Positions 44,943-54,095 are shown, numbered from the stretch's first letter. The stretch is DNA of 64,000 nucleotides from Jiangella muralis (GCF_001270745.1 NZ_LFXL01000027.1:124001-188000), one strand, 5' to 3'. Notes: generated from the sequence alone by a model not told the origin. Made by a program: numbers and translations.

Positions 44943-45905
44943 CTACCCGACAGCGTGCGCCGCCCGGTACGCCGTCGGCGCGAGTCCGGTGTGCCGGCGG
45001 AAGTGTTGCCGCAGGTTGGCGGCGGTGCCGAAGCCGGCCGCACGGGCGATCTCGGCGACGTCCAGGGCGGTGGTCTCCAGCAGCGTCCGGGCGTGGTCGA
45101 TGCGTTCGTGGTGCAGCCAGCGCAGCGGCGTCGTGCCGGTCTCGGCGAGGAAGCGGCGGTGGAACGTACTCAGGCTCATCGCGGCACGGCCGGCCAGCTC
45201 GGCGACGGTGAGCGGACGGTCGAGATGAGCCGCCGCCCACTCCATCGCGCCGGCCAGCGTCGCCTCGCCGGGCCGCGGCACCGGCCGCTCGATGAACTGC
45301 TGCTGGCCGCCCTCCCGGTGCGCCGAGAACACCAGCCGGCGACTGACGGCACTGGCGACGGCGGCGCCGTGGTCGGACCGGATGATGTGCAGGCCGAGGT
45401 CCATCGCCGCCGCGCTGCCGGCCGCCGTCAGCACCTGGCCGTCGTCGACGAACAGCACGTTCGGCCGCAGGTCGACGGCCGGGTAGCGGCGGCGGAACCG
45501 GTCGGCCCAGCGCCAGTGCGTGGTGACGGTGCGCCCGTCCAGCAGGCCGGCCTCGGCCAGCGTGAACGCGCCGGTGCAGAAGCTGACCAGACGCGCGCCG
45601 CGCGCCGCGGCCGTCCGCAGCGCGTCGTGGACCTCGTCGCCGAAACCGCGCTCCGGGTCGGGCCGGTTCGGCGCGATCACGGTGTCTGCCGCCGCGACGT
45701 CGTCCAGCGTGCCGGGGCAGCGCATGGTGAACAGCCCTTCGCGGACGTCCAGTTCGCCGGCCGCCGAGCAGACCACGAAGTCGTACCAGCCGACGTCCAG
45801 CTCCGGCCGGCGGATGCCGAACAACTCCATGCCGACGGCCATCTCCAGCGGGTTCGCGCCCGGCCCGACCAGCAGCGCGACGCGGTGCGAGAATCCTTGC
45901 GACAT
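44943..45905 (-). CDS. GlxA-family transcriptional regulator (DJ-1/PfpI domain plus AraC helix-turn-helix)
   Basis: A 320-residue regulator. The N-terminal DJ-1/PfpI-like domain (residues 8-170; VSFCTGAFTLAEAGLLDGR has the nucleophile-elbow Cys) probably senses a metabolite and is not expected to be an active protease. The C-terminal AraC domain (MEWAAAHLDRPLTVAELAGRAAMSLSTFHRRF and GFGTAANLRQHFRRHTG) binds DNA. It is 116 bp downstream of the subtilase start on the same strand, reading toward it, and divergent from the cupin gene (51 bp), which is its most likely target; control of the subtilase is also possible. Confidence 0.85.
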   Translation of the reverse strand: MSQGFSHRVALLVGPGANPLEMAVGMELFGIRRPELDVGWYDFVVCSAAGELDVREGLFTMRCPGTLDDVAAADTVIAPNRPDPERGFGDEVHDALRTAAARGARLVSFCTGAFTLAEAGLLDGRTVTTHWRWADRFRRRYPAVDLRPNVLFVDDGQVLTAAGSAAAMDLGLHIIRSDHGAAVASAVSRRLVFSAHREGGQQQFIERPVPRPGEATLAGAMEWAAAHLDRPLTVAELAGRAAMSLSTFHRRFLAETGTTPLRWLHHERIDHARTLLETTALDVAEIARAAGFGTAANLRQHFRRHTGLAPTAYRAAHAVG

Positions 45906-45956
45906 ATGGCATTCCTACTACTCGCGCCGCCGGTCGCCGCCAGGGACCCTGGACAC

Positions 45957-46358
45957 ATGACCTTCTCCGGCCCCGTCAGCCTCGACACCGCCCTCGCCTC
46001 GTTCGACGACCTGTGGAGCCCGCGCATCGTCACGCGGGTCAACGACTACGACGTCCGCATCGCCAAGGTGGCCGGCGAGTTCGTCTGGCACGCGCACGAC
46101 GACACCGACGAGTTCTTCCTGGTCCTGGACGGCGAGCTGACCATCGCGCTGCGGCTGCCGGCCGATGACGGCCGCGAGTCGGCCGTGACCCTGCGCCGCG
46201 GCGACGTGTACGTCGTGCCGCGCGGCACCGAGCACCGTCCGTCGTCGGCCGAAGGCGCCTCGATCCTCATGTTCGAACCGACCGGCACCGTCAACACCGG
46301 CGACCACGAGGGCGACGTGCCGGAGCACATCACCCGCACCACCGGCAGCGCGCTGTAG
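45957..46358 (+). CDS. cupin-domain protein
   Basis: A 133-residue single-domain cupin. The first metal motif is WHAHDDTDEFFLVLDGEL (two His and Glu) and the second is VPRGTEHRP. A bound Mn or Fe would support isomerase, dioxygenase or sensor activity; the substrate is unknown. Divergent from the GlxA-like regulator and converging on the nitroreductase gene with 1 bp between stops. Confidence 0.85.
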   Translation: MTFSGPVSLDTALASFDDLWSPRIVTRVNDYDVRIAKVAGEFVWHAHDDTDEFFLVLDGELTIALRLPADDGRESAVTLRRGDVYVVPRGTEHRPSSAEGASILMFEPTGTVNTGDHEGDVPEHITRTTGSAL

Positions 46359-46359
46359 C

Positions 46360-47007
46360 TCAGCTCGTCAGCGGCTCGCCCCAGCGGTCGAGGTAGCTGA
46401 GGTCCTCGACCGGCTGCCGGGTGCCGGGCTTGAAGTCCTGCGTCGTCGTGTAGGCGACGGGCAACAGCCCGACCTGCGTGACGTCGTCGGGGATGCCGAG
46501 GATGCGGGCCGCCTCGGCCTCCCTGACCAGGTGATACGACGTCAACGTGGAGCCGAGGCCGCGGGAGCGCAGCGCCAGCTGGAAGCTCCACACCGCCGGG
46601 AAGATGCCGCCGTAGAACACGGAGTCGGCGGCGTTGCTGCCGTGCGGCCGGCCCTGCACACACGGGATGACGAACACCGGCACCCGCTCGATGACGTCGA
46701 CGAGGTACTGCCCGGACGCGAGGATGCGCTTCATCGGCTGCTCGTCGGCCGCGGCGCCGGCTGCCTCGCGTCGCCGCTGCATGTACGCCGAGCCGACCTC
46801 GCGGAAGATCGCGCCGAGCTGACGGCGCAGCTCCTCGTCGCGCACCACCAGCCAGCGCCAGCTCTGCGCCGCACCCGGGGTGGGCGCCTGCACGGCGAGG
46901 CGCAGGCACTCGGTGATGACCTCGGGCTCGACCTCGCGGTCGAGGTCGAGCTTGCGCCGGACCGCGCGCGTGGTGCTGAGCAGGTGATCGGTGACGGCGG
47001 TGTCCAT
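46360..47007 (-). CDS. nitroreductase-family protein
   Basis: A 215-residue flavin reductase-fold protein starting at 47007 after CAGGAGACC. The N-terminal FMN-contact segment TTRAVRRKLDLDREV, the mid segment QAPTPGAAQSWRWLVVRDEE, AVWSFQLALRSRGLGSTLTS and GLLPVAYTT match the family used by oxygen-insensitive nitroreductases and F420-free oxidoreductases. It would reduce nitro or enone compounds with NAD(P)H. No operon partner. Confidence 0.85.
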   Translation of the reverse strand: MDTAVTDHLLSTTRAVRRKLDLDREVEPEVITECLRLAVQAPTPGAAQSWRWLVVRDEELRRQLGAIFREVGSAYMQRRREAAGAAADEQPMKRILASGQYLVDVIERVPVFVIPCVQGRPHGSNAADSVFYGGIFPAVWSFQLALRSRGLGSTLTSYHLVREAEAARILGIPDDVTQVGLLPVAYTTTQDFKPGTRQPVEDLSYLDRWGEPLTS

Positions 47008-47180
47008 CGCGGGTCTCCTGGATGACTGAGTGGGAATGATCCTCGGGTGGCCGAGTGGTACCCGCCCGGTGCTGGGCGCCACGGTGGGGACGACGGGGGC
47101 GAGCGGCCGGCCCGCGTCGCCATCATCCCCCGCGCCGTGCGCCGCTTGGCGGCCGTGCGCCGGGGTGACCGCTTGACCCA

Positions 47181-47249
47181 CCGAGTTGATCATGGCGAAA
47201 TCGAGGTTCCCCGTGCGCCGGAACCCCGATATGGCCATGCTCAACTCGG
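47181..47249. repeat. 30-bp imperfect inverted repeat (large hairpin), gene-free interval 47008-47439
   Basis: Left arm 47181-47210 and right arm 47220-47249 match at 26 of 30 positions around a 9-nt loop; both arms begin with CCGAGTTGA. The interval between the nitroreductase start and the nuclease-helicase stop is 432 bp and holds no gene. Compensated mismatches suggest selection for structure. It resembles interspersed palindromic elements seen in actinomycetes, though copy number elsewhere is unknown. Confidence 0.7.
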
Positions 47250-47254
47250 GTCGT

Positions 47255-47285
47255 GGGGCGGTGGGGCTGGTGGGGGCGGTGGGGG
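47255..47285 (+). other. G-quadruplex motif
   Basis: Four G-runs of 4, 4, 5 and 5 bases (47255-58, 47263-66, 47272-76, 47281-85) are separated by loops of 4, 5 and 4 nt, a textbook quadruplex-forming sequence on the plus strand, with a further GGG at 47291. It lies between two hairpins and upstream of no plus-strand gene, so any role would be structural (replication, recombination or transcription ending). Confidence 0.7.
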
Positions 47286-47326
47286 TGGATGGGTGGCTTC
47301 ACGGTCCCGGACGTGTCGAACCGGCC

Positions 47327-47370
47327 CATGGCGCTATTGGTGTCGCCAGAGCAGCACCAATCGCGCCATG
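47327..47370. repeat. 16-bp inverted repeat hairpin adjoining the G4 motif
   Basis: 47327-47342 and 47355-47370 pair at 15 of 16 positions around a 12-nt loop; the right arm runs into the palindrome CATGATCATG. It lies about 70 bp beyond the stop of the nuclease-helicase gene and may be its terminator, or the second half of a composite palindromic element with the hairpin at 47181. Confidence 0.65.
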
Positions 47371-47439
47371 ATCATGGTTCGCACCAGCCCGGGAGGTCGC
47401 GCCCCGGCGCACTCGTCACCGAGCCGCAACGCGACGTGC

Positions 47440-50400
47440 TCAACCAGGGACCGGGAGCACCGGGGTGCCGCCGGTGGCGTACTCGACCAGGCGGCACAGT
47501 GTGTTGATGCCCTGGACCTGGTCGAGACTGCGGACCGGGGCGCTCAGCAGCGCCGGGCTGCCCACCAGCACGGCCAGCGAGCGGGCCCGCGACACCGCGA
47601 CGTTGAGGCGGTTGCGGTTGGCGACGAAGTCGACGCCGCGGGGGGCGTCGGCGGCCGACGACGTGGTGAGGGAGACGATGACGACCGGGGCCTCCTGGCC
47701 CTGGAACTTGTCGACGGTGCCGACGCGCGCCCGGCCGTCGAGGGCGCCGAGCAGCTGGCCGACCTGCGCGTTGTACGGCGCGACCACCAGGAGGTCGTCG
47801 GGGCCGAGCGGACGGGTGGAGCCGTCGGCCGCCGTCCACGGCCGCCCGGTCAGCGCCGCCACCAGCTCCGACACGACGGCCACCTCGGCGTCGCTGCGGA
47901 CGGAGCAGCCGGCGTGCTCGACCGGCACCCAGCGCACCCCGGCGCCGGCCAGCTCGCCGGGCCCGCCGACCAGCTGCGCGGACAGCCCCTCCCGCGGCAC
48001 CAACAGCGAGTCGTAGGAGAGCTCGGACACCGGCGCGCACACGTCGGGGTGCATGCGCCACGTGGTGTCGAGGAACAGGCCGCGTTCGGGCGGGACGGTG
48101 TCGTGCTCGCCCAGCACGTGGTCGAGCGCGGAGACGCCGGCGCCGTCGGGGTGGGTGCCCTTGGCCGGTTGCGGCAGCTGGCGGGGATCGCCGAGCAGGA
48201 TGACGGAGCCGGCGGCGGCGCCCGCGGCGACGGTGTTGGCCAGCGAGAACTGCCCGGCCTCGTCGACCACCAGCACGTCGACGTGGATGTCGGGGCGGGC
48301 GAACAGCCAGCCGGTTCCGGCGACGAGATTGGCGGCACCGGCCGCAATCGCCGCCTCGACCTCGCGGTTGTCGTTCGTCACCAGGACCGACGGATGCCGG
48401 CTGGCGTTGCCGTCGTCGGCCTTCTGGACCGCCCGGACCAGCCCGGAGTCGTCGGCGGCCAGCACGGCGTCGAGCAGGTTCGTGATGACCCGGTGGCTGA
48501 GCGCGGTGATGCCGACCGTCTTCCCCGCCCGCAGCAACTCGACCACGGCGTGCGAGCCGGCGTACGTCTTGCCCGCGCCGGGCGGGCCCTGCACCGGCAG
48601 CCCGCCGTCGAGCGACGGCGCGACCCGGCGCAGCGCGTCGGCCGCGGACTCGCCGGCCAGCCGCAGCGGCACCCCGCCGGCCAGCCGCGGCGCCGCGCCG
48701 GCCAGGAGGTCGCGCACGCCACGGAACGGCCCGTCGCCCGCGAAGCCGTGCGCCGCGACCCAGCCGCCGACCCGGACCAGCGCCTTCTCCTGCACCCCGG
48801 CCGGGATGGGGCCGACGTTCAGCACGCCGGTGGGGTGCGGGTGCTCGTTGGCCAGCGAACGCTTGAGGTCGACGTGGCCGTGCTCGAGGTCGAGCCCGAC
48901 GACGACGCTCGACCGGCCCTCCTGCCCGGCATGCTCGACCCGCTCGCCGACCCGGACCCGGCAGTCCTGCACCGGGATGGAGTAGCGCCACACGCCGGAG
49001 CGCAGCTCGGTGCGCAACAGCCGCGGGTCGGCCAGTCCGCCCAGCGGCGAGAGGTCGTCGACCAGTTCACCGGAGCTGAGCCGCCGCAGCCGGAAGTACT
49101 CCCACCACTCCGCCCGCGCCTCGCGCCGATGCCATTCGAGCAGCCCGGCCAGCAGCGCCCGGGCCTGCTGGTCGGGGGTCCGGGCGTCGGGGTCGGCCGG
49201 GACGTCGTGCAGCAGCCGCTGTTCCACCGCGACCAGTTCGGGATCGCGTTCCTTCAGGTAGTCGTCTTGCTCGTCGGCGTCGTCGGGACGGGGGACGGCG
49301 AGCCCGGCGGCCAGCGCCTCGGCGCGGCGCTCCTCCAGCCAGTCGCGCAGCCGCCGGGTGCTGATGCAGTCGTCGCGGTTGTAGGCCTCGATGTCGTCGA
49401 GGATGCGCTGGTCGTGCTCGGCCAGCCAGCGCTCGTACTCGACGATGCTGGACCCGGCGTCCTTGACGGCGGCGCCGGCCCGGCCGTCGGGCGAGTAGAA
49501 CCGCTCCAGCGCCTTGATGGAGTAGGACTCCGTCCCGATGAGCAGGCCCTGCTTGACGACGGCGTAGAGGTCGACCAGCCGCTCGCCCCGCAGCAGCGCG
49601 TCGACCTCGTCGACCCGGGTGCCGTAGCGCTGCGACAGGCCCTTCAGCCGGCTCGGCTCGTACGGCGCGTAGTGGTAGACGTGCATGCCCGGCCGCTGCC
49701 GCCAGGCGGCCATGAGGTGGTCGACGACGTGCTCGAACGCGCGCCGCTCGGCGGGAGGGTCGTGCGCCCACCAGGACGTGAACCCGTCGCGCGCGTCGGA
49801 CACGCCCCACAGGTATTCCAGGCCGTGGTCGCCGAAGAACGGATCGCCTTCGAGGTCGAGGAAGAGGTCGCCGTCGTCGGGCGCGGGCAGCAGCGCCAGC
49901 CCGCGGCGCGCCTCGACCGGTGTGATGAGCTCGTACGGCGGCAGCTCCCGCGTGCGCGCGCCGACCTGCAGCCGGGCCTGGGTGGACAGCTTGCGCCTGG
50001 CGCCGGGACCGACCCGTGTGACGGCGTCGAGCTCGGCCGGCGGCGCCGCGGCCAGCTGCTCGACCGTGGTGATGCCGGCCGCGTGCAGCACGTCGCGCTG
50101 GTCGCGGCGCAGGAACGGCACCAGCACGAGGTCGTCGTCGGCCTGCCACCGCTGCGCGCACGGTTCTTTCCAGGGGCAGATGGCGCAGTGGCTCACCCGG
50201 ATGGGGTACGTCGGCGGCGGCTCGGCCAGCCACTGCCCGTACCGGCGCATGGCGTGCCGCGCGTAGGCGGCGACGTCGACGTACGGGACGGCGACCTGCT
50301 GGCGGTCGCCGAGGATGACGGTGAGCGTCTGCGGCGGCACGCCCTGCAGTTCTTCCAGCCGCTGTGCGTAGACGGCCATCTGCAGCAGCGCCGCCGCCTT

Positions 50401-50820
50401 GATGTGCCGCGCGAGCTTGGTGTCGGCGATGTCGTAGGACCACGAGCCGAGGCCGGACGGGCGGTGGTCGTTGCGGACGAGGAAGTCGGCGTGCCCGCGC
50501 CACCGGCCGTCGAAGAAGGTGGCCTGGAAGATGCGGTCGGCGCCGTCCTTCATGGCCGCGAGCGTGCGGTCCTCGGCGTCGGCCGGGCCGACGCCGCGCG
50601 GGATCTCGACCACCCGGTGCGCCGCCGTCATCTCGGCCAGCACGGCGGCCTCGTGCTCGTCGCCGCGACGGCGGACGACGTCGGCGCCGGGGTCGGCGCC
50701 GGACGGACGCGGCCGCTGCCCGAGCGCCACCTCGCGGTTCAGCGTGGTGAGGTGCGCACACTCCAGGTGGCCCACCAGGTCGGTGGGGCTCAGGACCAGC
50801 CGGCCGTCGGTGACGTACAT
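47440..50820 (-). CDS. TM0106-type RecB-like nuclease fused to superfamily I helicase
   Basis: A 1126-residue protein; the start at 50820 follows GAGGAGGTG. The N-terminal ~270 residues are a RecB-family nuclease with four Cys that fit an Fe-S cluster (LECAH and SHCAICPWKEPC) and YDIADTKLARHI as the catalytic D-x-K. An RNase H-like segment follows (~330-530; LFLDLEGDPFF, EAYNRDDCISTRRL). The C-terminal half is a DNA2/UPF1-like SF1 helicase: Walker A GPPGAGKTYAG, DEAGQF as motif II, GDPRQLPQ motif III, VDKFQGQEA and NVAVSRARS motifs V/VI. It probably processes DNA or RNA ends in repair. No defence partner gene is nearby. Confidence 0.85.
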   Translation of the reverse strand: MYVTDGRLVLSPTDLVGHLECAHLTTLNREVALGQRPRPSGADPGADVVRRRGDEHEAAVLAEMTAAHRVVEIPRGVGPADAEDRTLAAMKDGADRIFQATFFDGRWRGHADFLVRNDHRPSGLGSWSYDIADTKLARHIKAAALLQMAVYAQRLEELQGVPPQTLTVILGDRQQVAVPYVDVAAYARHAMRRYGQWLAEPPPTYPIRVSHCAICPWKEPCAQRWQADDDLVLVPFLRRDQRDVLHAAGITTVEQLAAAPPAELDAVTRVGPGARRKLSTQARLQVGARTRELPPYELITPVEARRGLALLPAPDDGDLFLDLEGDPFFGDHGLEYLWGVSDARDGFTSWWAHDPPAERRAFEHVVDHLMAAWRQRPGMHVYHYAPYEPSRLKGLSQRYGTRVDEVDALLRGERLVDLYAVVKQGLLIGTESYSIKALERFYSPDGRAGAAVKDAGSSIVEYERWLAEHDQRILDDIEAYNRDDCISTRRLRDWLEERRAEALAAGLAVPRPDDADEQDDYLKERDPELVAVEQRLLHDVPADPDARTPDQQARALLAGLLEWHRREARAEWWEYFRLRRLSSGELVDDLSPLGGLADPRLLRTELRSGVWRYSIPVQDCRVRVGERVEHAGQEGRSSVVVGLDLEHGHVDLKRSLANEHPHPTGVLNVGPIPAGVQEKALVRVGGWVAAHGFAGDGPFRGVRDLLAGAAPRLAGGVPLRLAGESAADALRRVAPSLDGGLPVQGPPGAGKTYAGSHAVVELLRAGKTVGITALSHRVITNLLDAVLAADDSGLVRAVQKADDGNASRHPSVLVTNDNREVEAAIAAGAANLVAGTGWLFARPDIHVDVLVVDEAGQFSLANTVAAGAAAGSVILLGDPRQLPQPAKGTHPDGAGVSALDHVLGEHDTVPPERGLFLDTTWRMHPDVCAPVSELSYDSLLVPREGLSAQLVGGPGELAGAGVRWVPVEHAGCSVRSDAEVAVVSELVAALTGRPWTAADGSTRPLGPDDLLVVAPYNAQVGQLLGALDGRARVGTVDKFQGQEAPVVIVSLTTSSAADAPRGVDFVANRNRLNVAVSRARSLAVLVGSPALLSAPVRSLDQVQGINTLCRLVEYATGGTPVLPVPG

Positions 50821-50895
50821 GGCGCACCTCCTCTCTCTCGGGTCCAAGCCTGCCGCATGCCTCCGACAGAATCGGGGCGCGACATCAGGTACCCC

Positions 50896-51621
50896 CTAAC
50901 CGGCGAGCGATCGCACGATCAGCGTGACGGCCGACAGTGTGCACACCGCCATGACCGCCAGCCGCAGCCGTCCACCGTCGACGAACGCCCGCAGCGCCGA
51001 CGCCGCCGCGAACCCGGCCACCAGCGGCGGCGTCAGCCCCAGCGCCGGGACGATCTGCGCCCGCCCCAGCTCACCGACGACGGTCAGCGCGATCAGTGAG
51101 AACCCGGCGCCGATCAGGAAGTACATCCCCAGCGTCGACCGCACCCGCGGGCCCAGCTCGCCCTGATACACCAGCGCCAGCGGCGGCCCGCCGATCGAGG
51201 TCGCCGTCCCGGAGATGCCCGACACCGCGCCGGCCACCGCCAGCACGCCGCGCCGCATCGGCAGCCGGATCGTCCGCACGGTCAGCGCGACCGCGACCAG
51301 GATCACCAGCCCGACGACCACGCTCAGCACCCGCGGCGAGCTGACGGAGACGATCCAGGCGCCCAGCACGGTGGCCGGGACGCGGCCGGCGAACGCCCAG
51401 CGCAGCCCCCACCAGTCGACGTGCGCCCACTCGCGGGCCAGCGTGAACACCGGTAGCAGCATCGACAGCCAGAGCAGCGTGCCCGGCACCAGCTCCGGCG
51501 CGACCAGCGCCGCGACGGGCGCGGCCAGCAGTCCCAGCCCGAGCCCGATCGCGCCCTGGACGGCGGCGCCGAGGAACACGGCGACCGCGAGCACGACCAT
51601 CACGTCAACGGGCGGCATCAT
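50896..51621 (-). CDS. TauE/SafE-family permease
   Basis: A 241-residue membrane protein with about eight helices and the duplicated family pattern (FLGAAVQGAIGLGLGLLAAP in the first half and SGISGTATSIGGPPLALVYQG in the second). Members export sulfite or organosulfonates. The start is in the shared sequence CATCATGA with the divergent MazG-like gene, so the two start codons overlap or abut; a GTG at 51639 is an alternative start. Confidence 0.85.
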   Translation of the reverse strand: MMPPVDVMVVLAVAVFLGAAVQGAIGLGLGLLAAPVAALVAPELVPGTLLWLSMLLPVFTLAREWAHVDWWGLRWAFAGRVPATVLGAWIVSVSSPRVLSVVVGLVILVAVALTVRTIRLPMRRGVLAVAGAVSGISGTATSIGGPPLALVYQGELGPRVRSTLGMYFLIGAGFSLIALTVVGELGRAQIVPALGLTPPLVAGFAAASALRAFVDGGRLRLAVMAVCTLSAVTLIVRSLAG

Positions 51622-51961
51622 GACCCCCGTGACCGACACCTCGAGCCTGGACGGCCTGCGCGAGCGGCTGCGGCGCTTCGTCGCCGACCGTCAGTGGGAG
51701 CCGTTCCACACCCCGAAGAACCTCGCGATGGCGCTGGCCGGCGAGGTCGGCGAGCTGCTGGCCGAGTTCCAGTGGCTGACGCCGGAGGAGTCCGCCGCCG
51801 TGGTGACGGCGGACCCGGAGGCGGCCGCGCGGATCCGCTCCGAGCTGGCCGACGTCACCGCCTACCTGGTCCACCTGGCGATGGCGCTCGACGTCGACCT
51901 GGTCGCGAACGCGCACCACAAGCTGGACGAGGTGGAGCTGCGCTACCCGCCCGGCGCCTGA
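51620..51961 (+). CDS. MazG-like nucleotide pyrophosphohydrolase
   Basis: A 113-residue all-alpha NTP pyrophosphatase: HTPKNLAMALAGEVGELLAEFQW has the E-x-x-E metal motif and ELADVTAYLVHLA the second E-x-x-D motif. It likely hydrolyses dCTP or modified nucleotides to clean the pool, as RS21-C6/MazG-like proteins do. The start ATG at 51620 overlaps the divergent TauE start; a GTG three codons later is possible. No clear ribosome site, so translation may be leaderless. Confidence 0.85.
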   Translation: MTPVTDTSSLDGLRERLRRFVADRQWEPFHTPKNLAMALAGEVGELLAEFQWLTPEESAAVVTADPEAAARIRSELADVTAYLVHLAMALDVDLVANAHHKLDEVELRYPPGA

Positions 51962-51966
51962 CGGCG

Positions 51967-52917
51967 TCACCCGCGGCGACCCCGGTCCGCCTCGACCGCG
52001 GCGGCGACGATCGCGACGTGCGCCCGCACCAGGTCGCGGCACTCGGCCGGGGTCGCGTTGCTCGGTGACGTGATCTTCACACCGACGAGCTCCGGCGCGC
52101 CCGCCGCGGCCACCCACGCCGTCACCTCGTCGGTGGTGAGCAGGCTGGTCGCGGCGTCGGCGGCGACCGGGGCGCCGGACCAGCCGCGGATCGGCAGGTG
52201 CAGGTCGGCCCAGGCCGCGCCGTCCAGCGTGGCGGCGTCGGAGACACCGGAGAACACCAGCCCGCCGAGCCGGTCCCGCGCCACGACGGCGGCGAGGTGC
52301 TCGCGCGGGCCGGCGGCGCCGCGGGTCTCGATGGCCGAGCGGGCCCAGTTCAGCACGACGCCGATCCCGCGTTCCTCGGCGACGTCCAGCTCGTCGGCCA
52401 GCGGCAGGAATCCCTTCGACGGCGCGTGCGCGTCGCTGTGCGCGTCGGAGTGCTCGATCAGCAGCCGGACGCCGTCCCAGTCCCACGTCAGCGCCTCGTC
52501 CAGCGACTCCCGGAACGCGTCGGCGGACGTGTACGGGTGCCGCGGCGCCGGGTGCAGCTCGACGGCGGTGAACCGGCCGCCCGGGCCCTCGCCGACGGCG
52601 GCGACGAACTCGTAGGCGCGGCGCAGCTGCTCGACCGCCTGCTTCCGGCCGCCGTCGTCTGACGACGCGAGCCCCTGCGCCGGCGACCCGGCCAGCGCCA
52701 TCATCGTGGCCGGGATCATCGTCAGCACGTGCTCGCTCGCCGGGCCCGTCGCCTGCAGGTAGGCCGGGTCGTTCCAGGGCGAGCCGTTGTCCTGGAACGG
52801 CACCTCCAGCCCGTCGACCGCCGGCACCGCCAGCACGTCGTCGACGAAGGTCCGGAACGGGGTGCCGGGTTCGAGGCCGCGGGGGGCCGCCGCGTACGCA
52901 CCGACGATGAGGGGCAT
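51967..52917 (-). CDS. DUF4862-family protein (TIM-barrel, xylose-isomerase-like)
   Basis: A 316-residue protein starting MPLIVGAYAAAPRG after GAGGAGAT. The series VDGLEVPFQ, HVLTMIPATMMAL, VELHPAPRH, GVRLLIEHSDAH, GIGVVLNWARSAIE and GGLVFSGVSDA fits a TIM-barrel of the sugar isomerase/endonuclease IV type with His/Glu/Asp metal ligands, as in DUF4862 proteins, which sit with carbohydrate genes in other actinobacteria. The reaction is unknown, probably an isomerisation or epimerisation. It stands alone here, converging on the MazG-like gene. Confidence 0.75.
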   Translation of the reverse strand: MPLIVGAYAAAPRGLEPGTPFRTFVDDVLAVPAVDGLEVPFQDNGSPWNDPAYLQATGPASEHVLTMIPATMMALAGSPAQGLASSDDGGRKQAVEQLRRAYEFVAAVGEGPGGRFTAVELHPAPRHPYTSADAFRESLDEALTWDWDGVRLLIEHSDAHSDAHAPSKGFLPLADELDVAEERGIGVVLNWARSAIETRGAAGPREHLAAVVARDRLGGLVFSGVSDAATLDGAAWADLHLPIRGWSGAPVAADAATSLLTTDEVTAWVAAAGAPELVGVKITSPSNATPAECRDLVRAHVAIVAAAVEADRGRRG

Positions 52918-53038
52918 GCCGATCTCCTCGCTGCTGTGGGACCGAGTCGCGCTCAGCGTAGGTCGGGCCGACATGGAACGATATGCCGGGTCGTCTCGGC
53001 GGCAACGGGGCACCATGGAGGCGTGTCCACGCCGGCCC

Positions 53039-54088
53039 TCACGTGAGGTCCACGACCACCTTGCCGATGTGCTCGTCGCGCTCGATGATCAGGTGGCCGT
53101 CACCGGTCCGCTCCATCGGCACGGTCGCGTGGACGAGCGGGCGGATCCCGGTGCGCTCCATAACGCCGACGACGTCGACGAAGTCGTTCCAGCCGCCGAA
53201 CGGCGCGCCCAGGATCTGCCGGTGCGCCTGGTAGAGCTCGCGGATGCTGATCTCGGGACGGTCGCCGCCCGTCGCCCCGCAGATCACCAGGCGGCCGCCC
53301 GTAGCCAGGGACCGGATGGCGTCGGGCCACGTCGGCGCGCCGACGGCGTCGGCGACCAGGTCGACGCCCAGCCCGCCGGTCCGCTCGCGCACCTGCGCCG
53401 ACCAGCCCGGGACGCTGCTGTCGACCACCTCGTGGACGTACGGGAGCCCGCCGAGGTACCGGGCCTTCTCCGGGCTGCGGGTGGCGGCCCAGACCTCGGC
53501 GCCGGCCCACGCCGCGAGCTGCATGGCGGCGATCGAGACGCCGCCGCTGGCGCCGACCACGAGGATCCGCTCCCCCATGCGCAGCCGGCCCGTCGTCATG
53601 AGCATGGTCCAGGCGGTGGTGAAGGTCGTGGGGACCGCGGCCGCCTCGGTCAGCGTCATGCCGGCCGGCACCCGGAGCAGGCTCCCGGGATCGAGGGCGA
53701 CCAGCTCGCGCTGCACGCCCCACACGTCCTCGCCGAGGATCGCGTACCGCGAGCACCTGCTGGTCTCGCCGCGGCGGCAGAACCGGCAGGACCCGCACGA
53801 CAGGCCGGAGAACACCATGACCTCGTCGCCCGGCGCGAGGTCGGTACGTGCCGCCGGCCCCACCGCGACCACGGTTCCGGCGCCTTCGGCGCCCATCACG
53901 TGTGGCAGTGCGCGCGGTTGCCGCACGCCCGGTCCGGTGAGCCCCTGGCGGACGAACACGTCGAGGCGGTTCAGCCCGGACGCCGCCATCCGCACGACCA
54001 CCTGGTGCGGGCCGGGCTCGGGCTCGGCGATGTCGCGGACGGCGAGCACCTCGGGCCCGCCGTAGCGGTCGAGGACGACGGCACGCAT
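53039..54088 (-). CDS. zinc-binding alcohol dehydrogenase/quinone oxidoreductase (MDR family)
   Basis: A 349-residue medium-chain dehydrogenase. The N-terminal GroES-like domain has GAEGAGTVVAVGPA and a complete structural-zinc lobe CGSCRFCRRGETSRC. The Rossmann segment is ILVVGASGGVSIAAMQLA, and the active site region GGRLVICGATGG. It reduces or oxidises an alcohol, aldehyde or enone with NAD(P)H. It lies 7 bp after the M19 dipeptidase gene, so it belongs to that transcript, which suggests a role in the same catabolic pathway. Confidence 0.82.
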   Translation of the reverse strand: MRAVVLDRYGGPEVLAVRDIAEPEPGPHQVVVRMAASGLNRLDVFVRQGLTGPGVRQPRALPHVMGAEGAGTVVAVGPAARTDLAPGDEVMVFSGLSCGSCRFCRRGETSRCSRYAILGEDVWGVQRELVALDPGSLLRVPAGMTLTEAAAVPTTFTTAWTMLMTTGRLRMGERILVVGASGGVSIAAMQLAAWAGAEVWAATRSPEKARYLGGLPYVHEVVDSSVPGWSAQVRERTGGLGVDLVADAVGAPTWPDAIRSLATGGRLVICGATGGDRPEISIRELYQAHRQILGAPFGGWNDFVDVVGVMERTGIRPLVHATVPMERTGDGHLIIERDEHIGKVVVDLT

Positions 54089-54095
54089 ACGCGGG

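Noticed and set aside
47440-50820. RecB-like nuclease-helicase as part of a phage-defence island
   Set aside because: It stands alone among metabolic genes, and the family is widespread in actinobacterial chromosomes; no partner of a known defence system was found.
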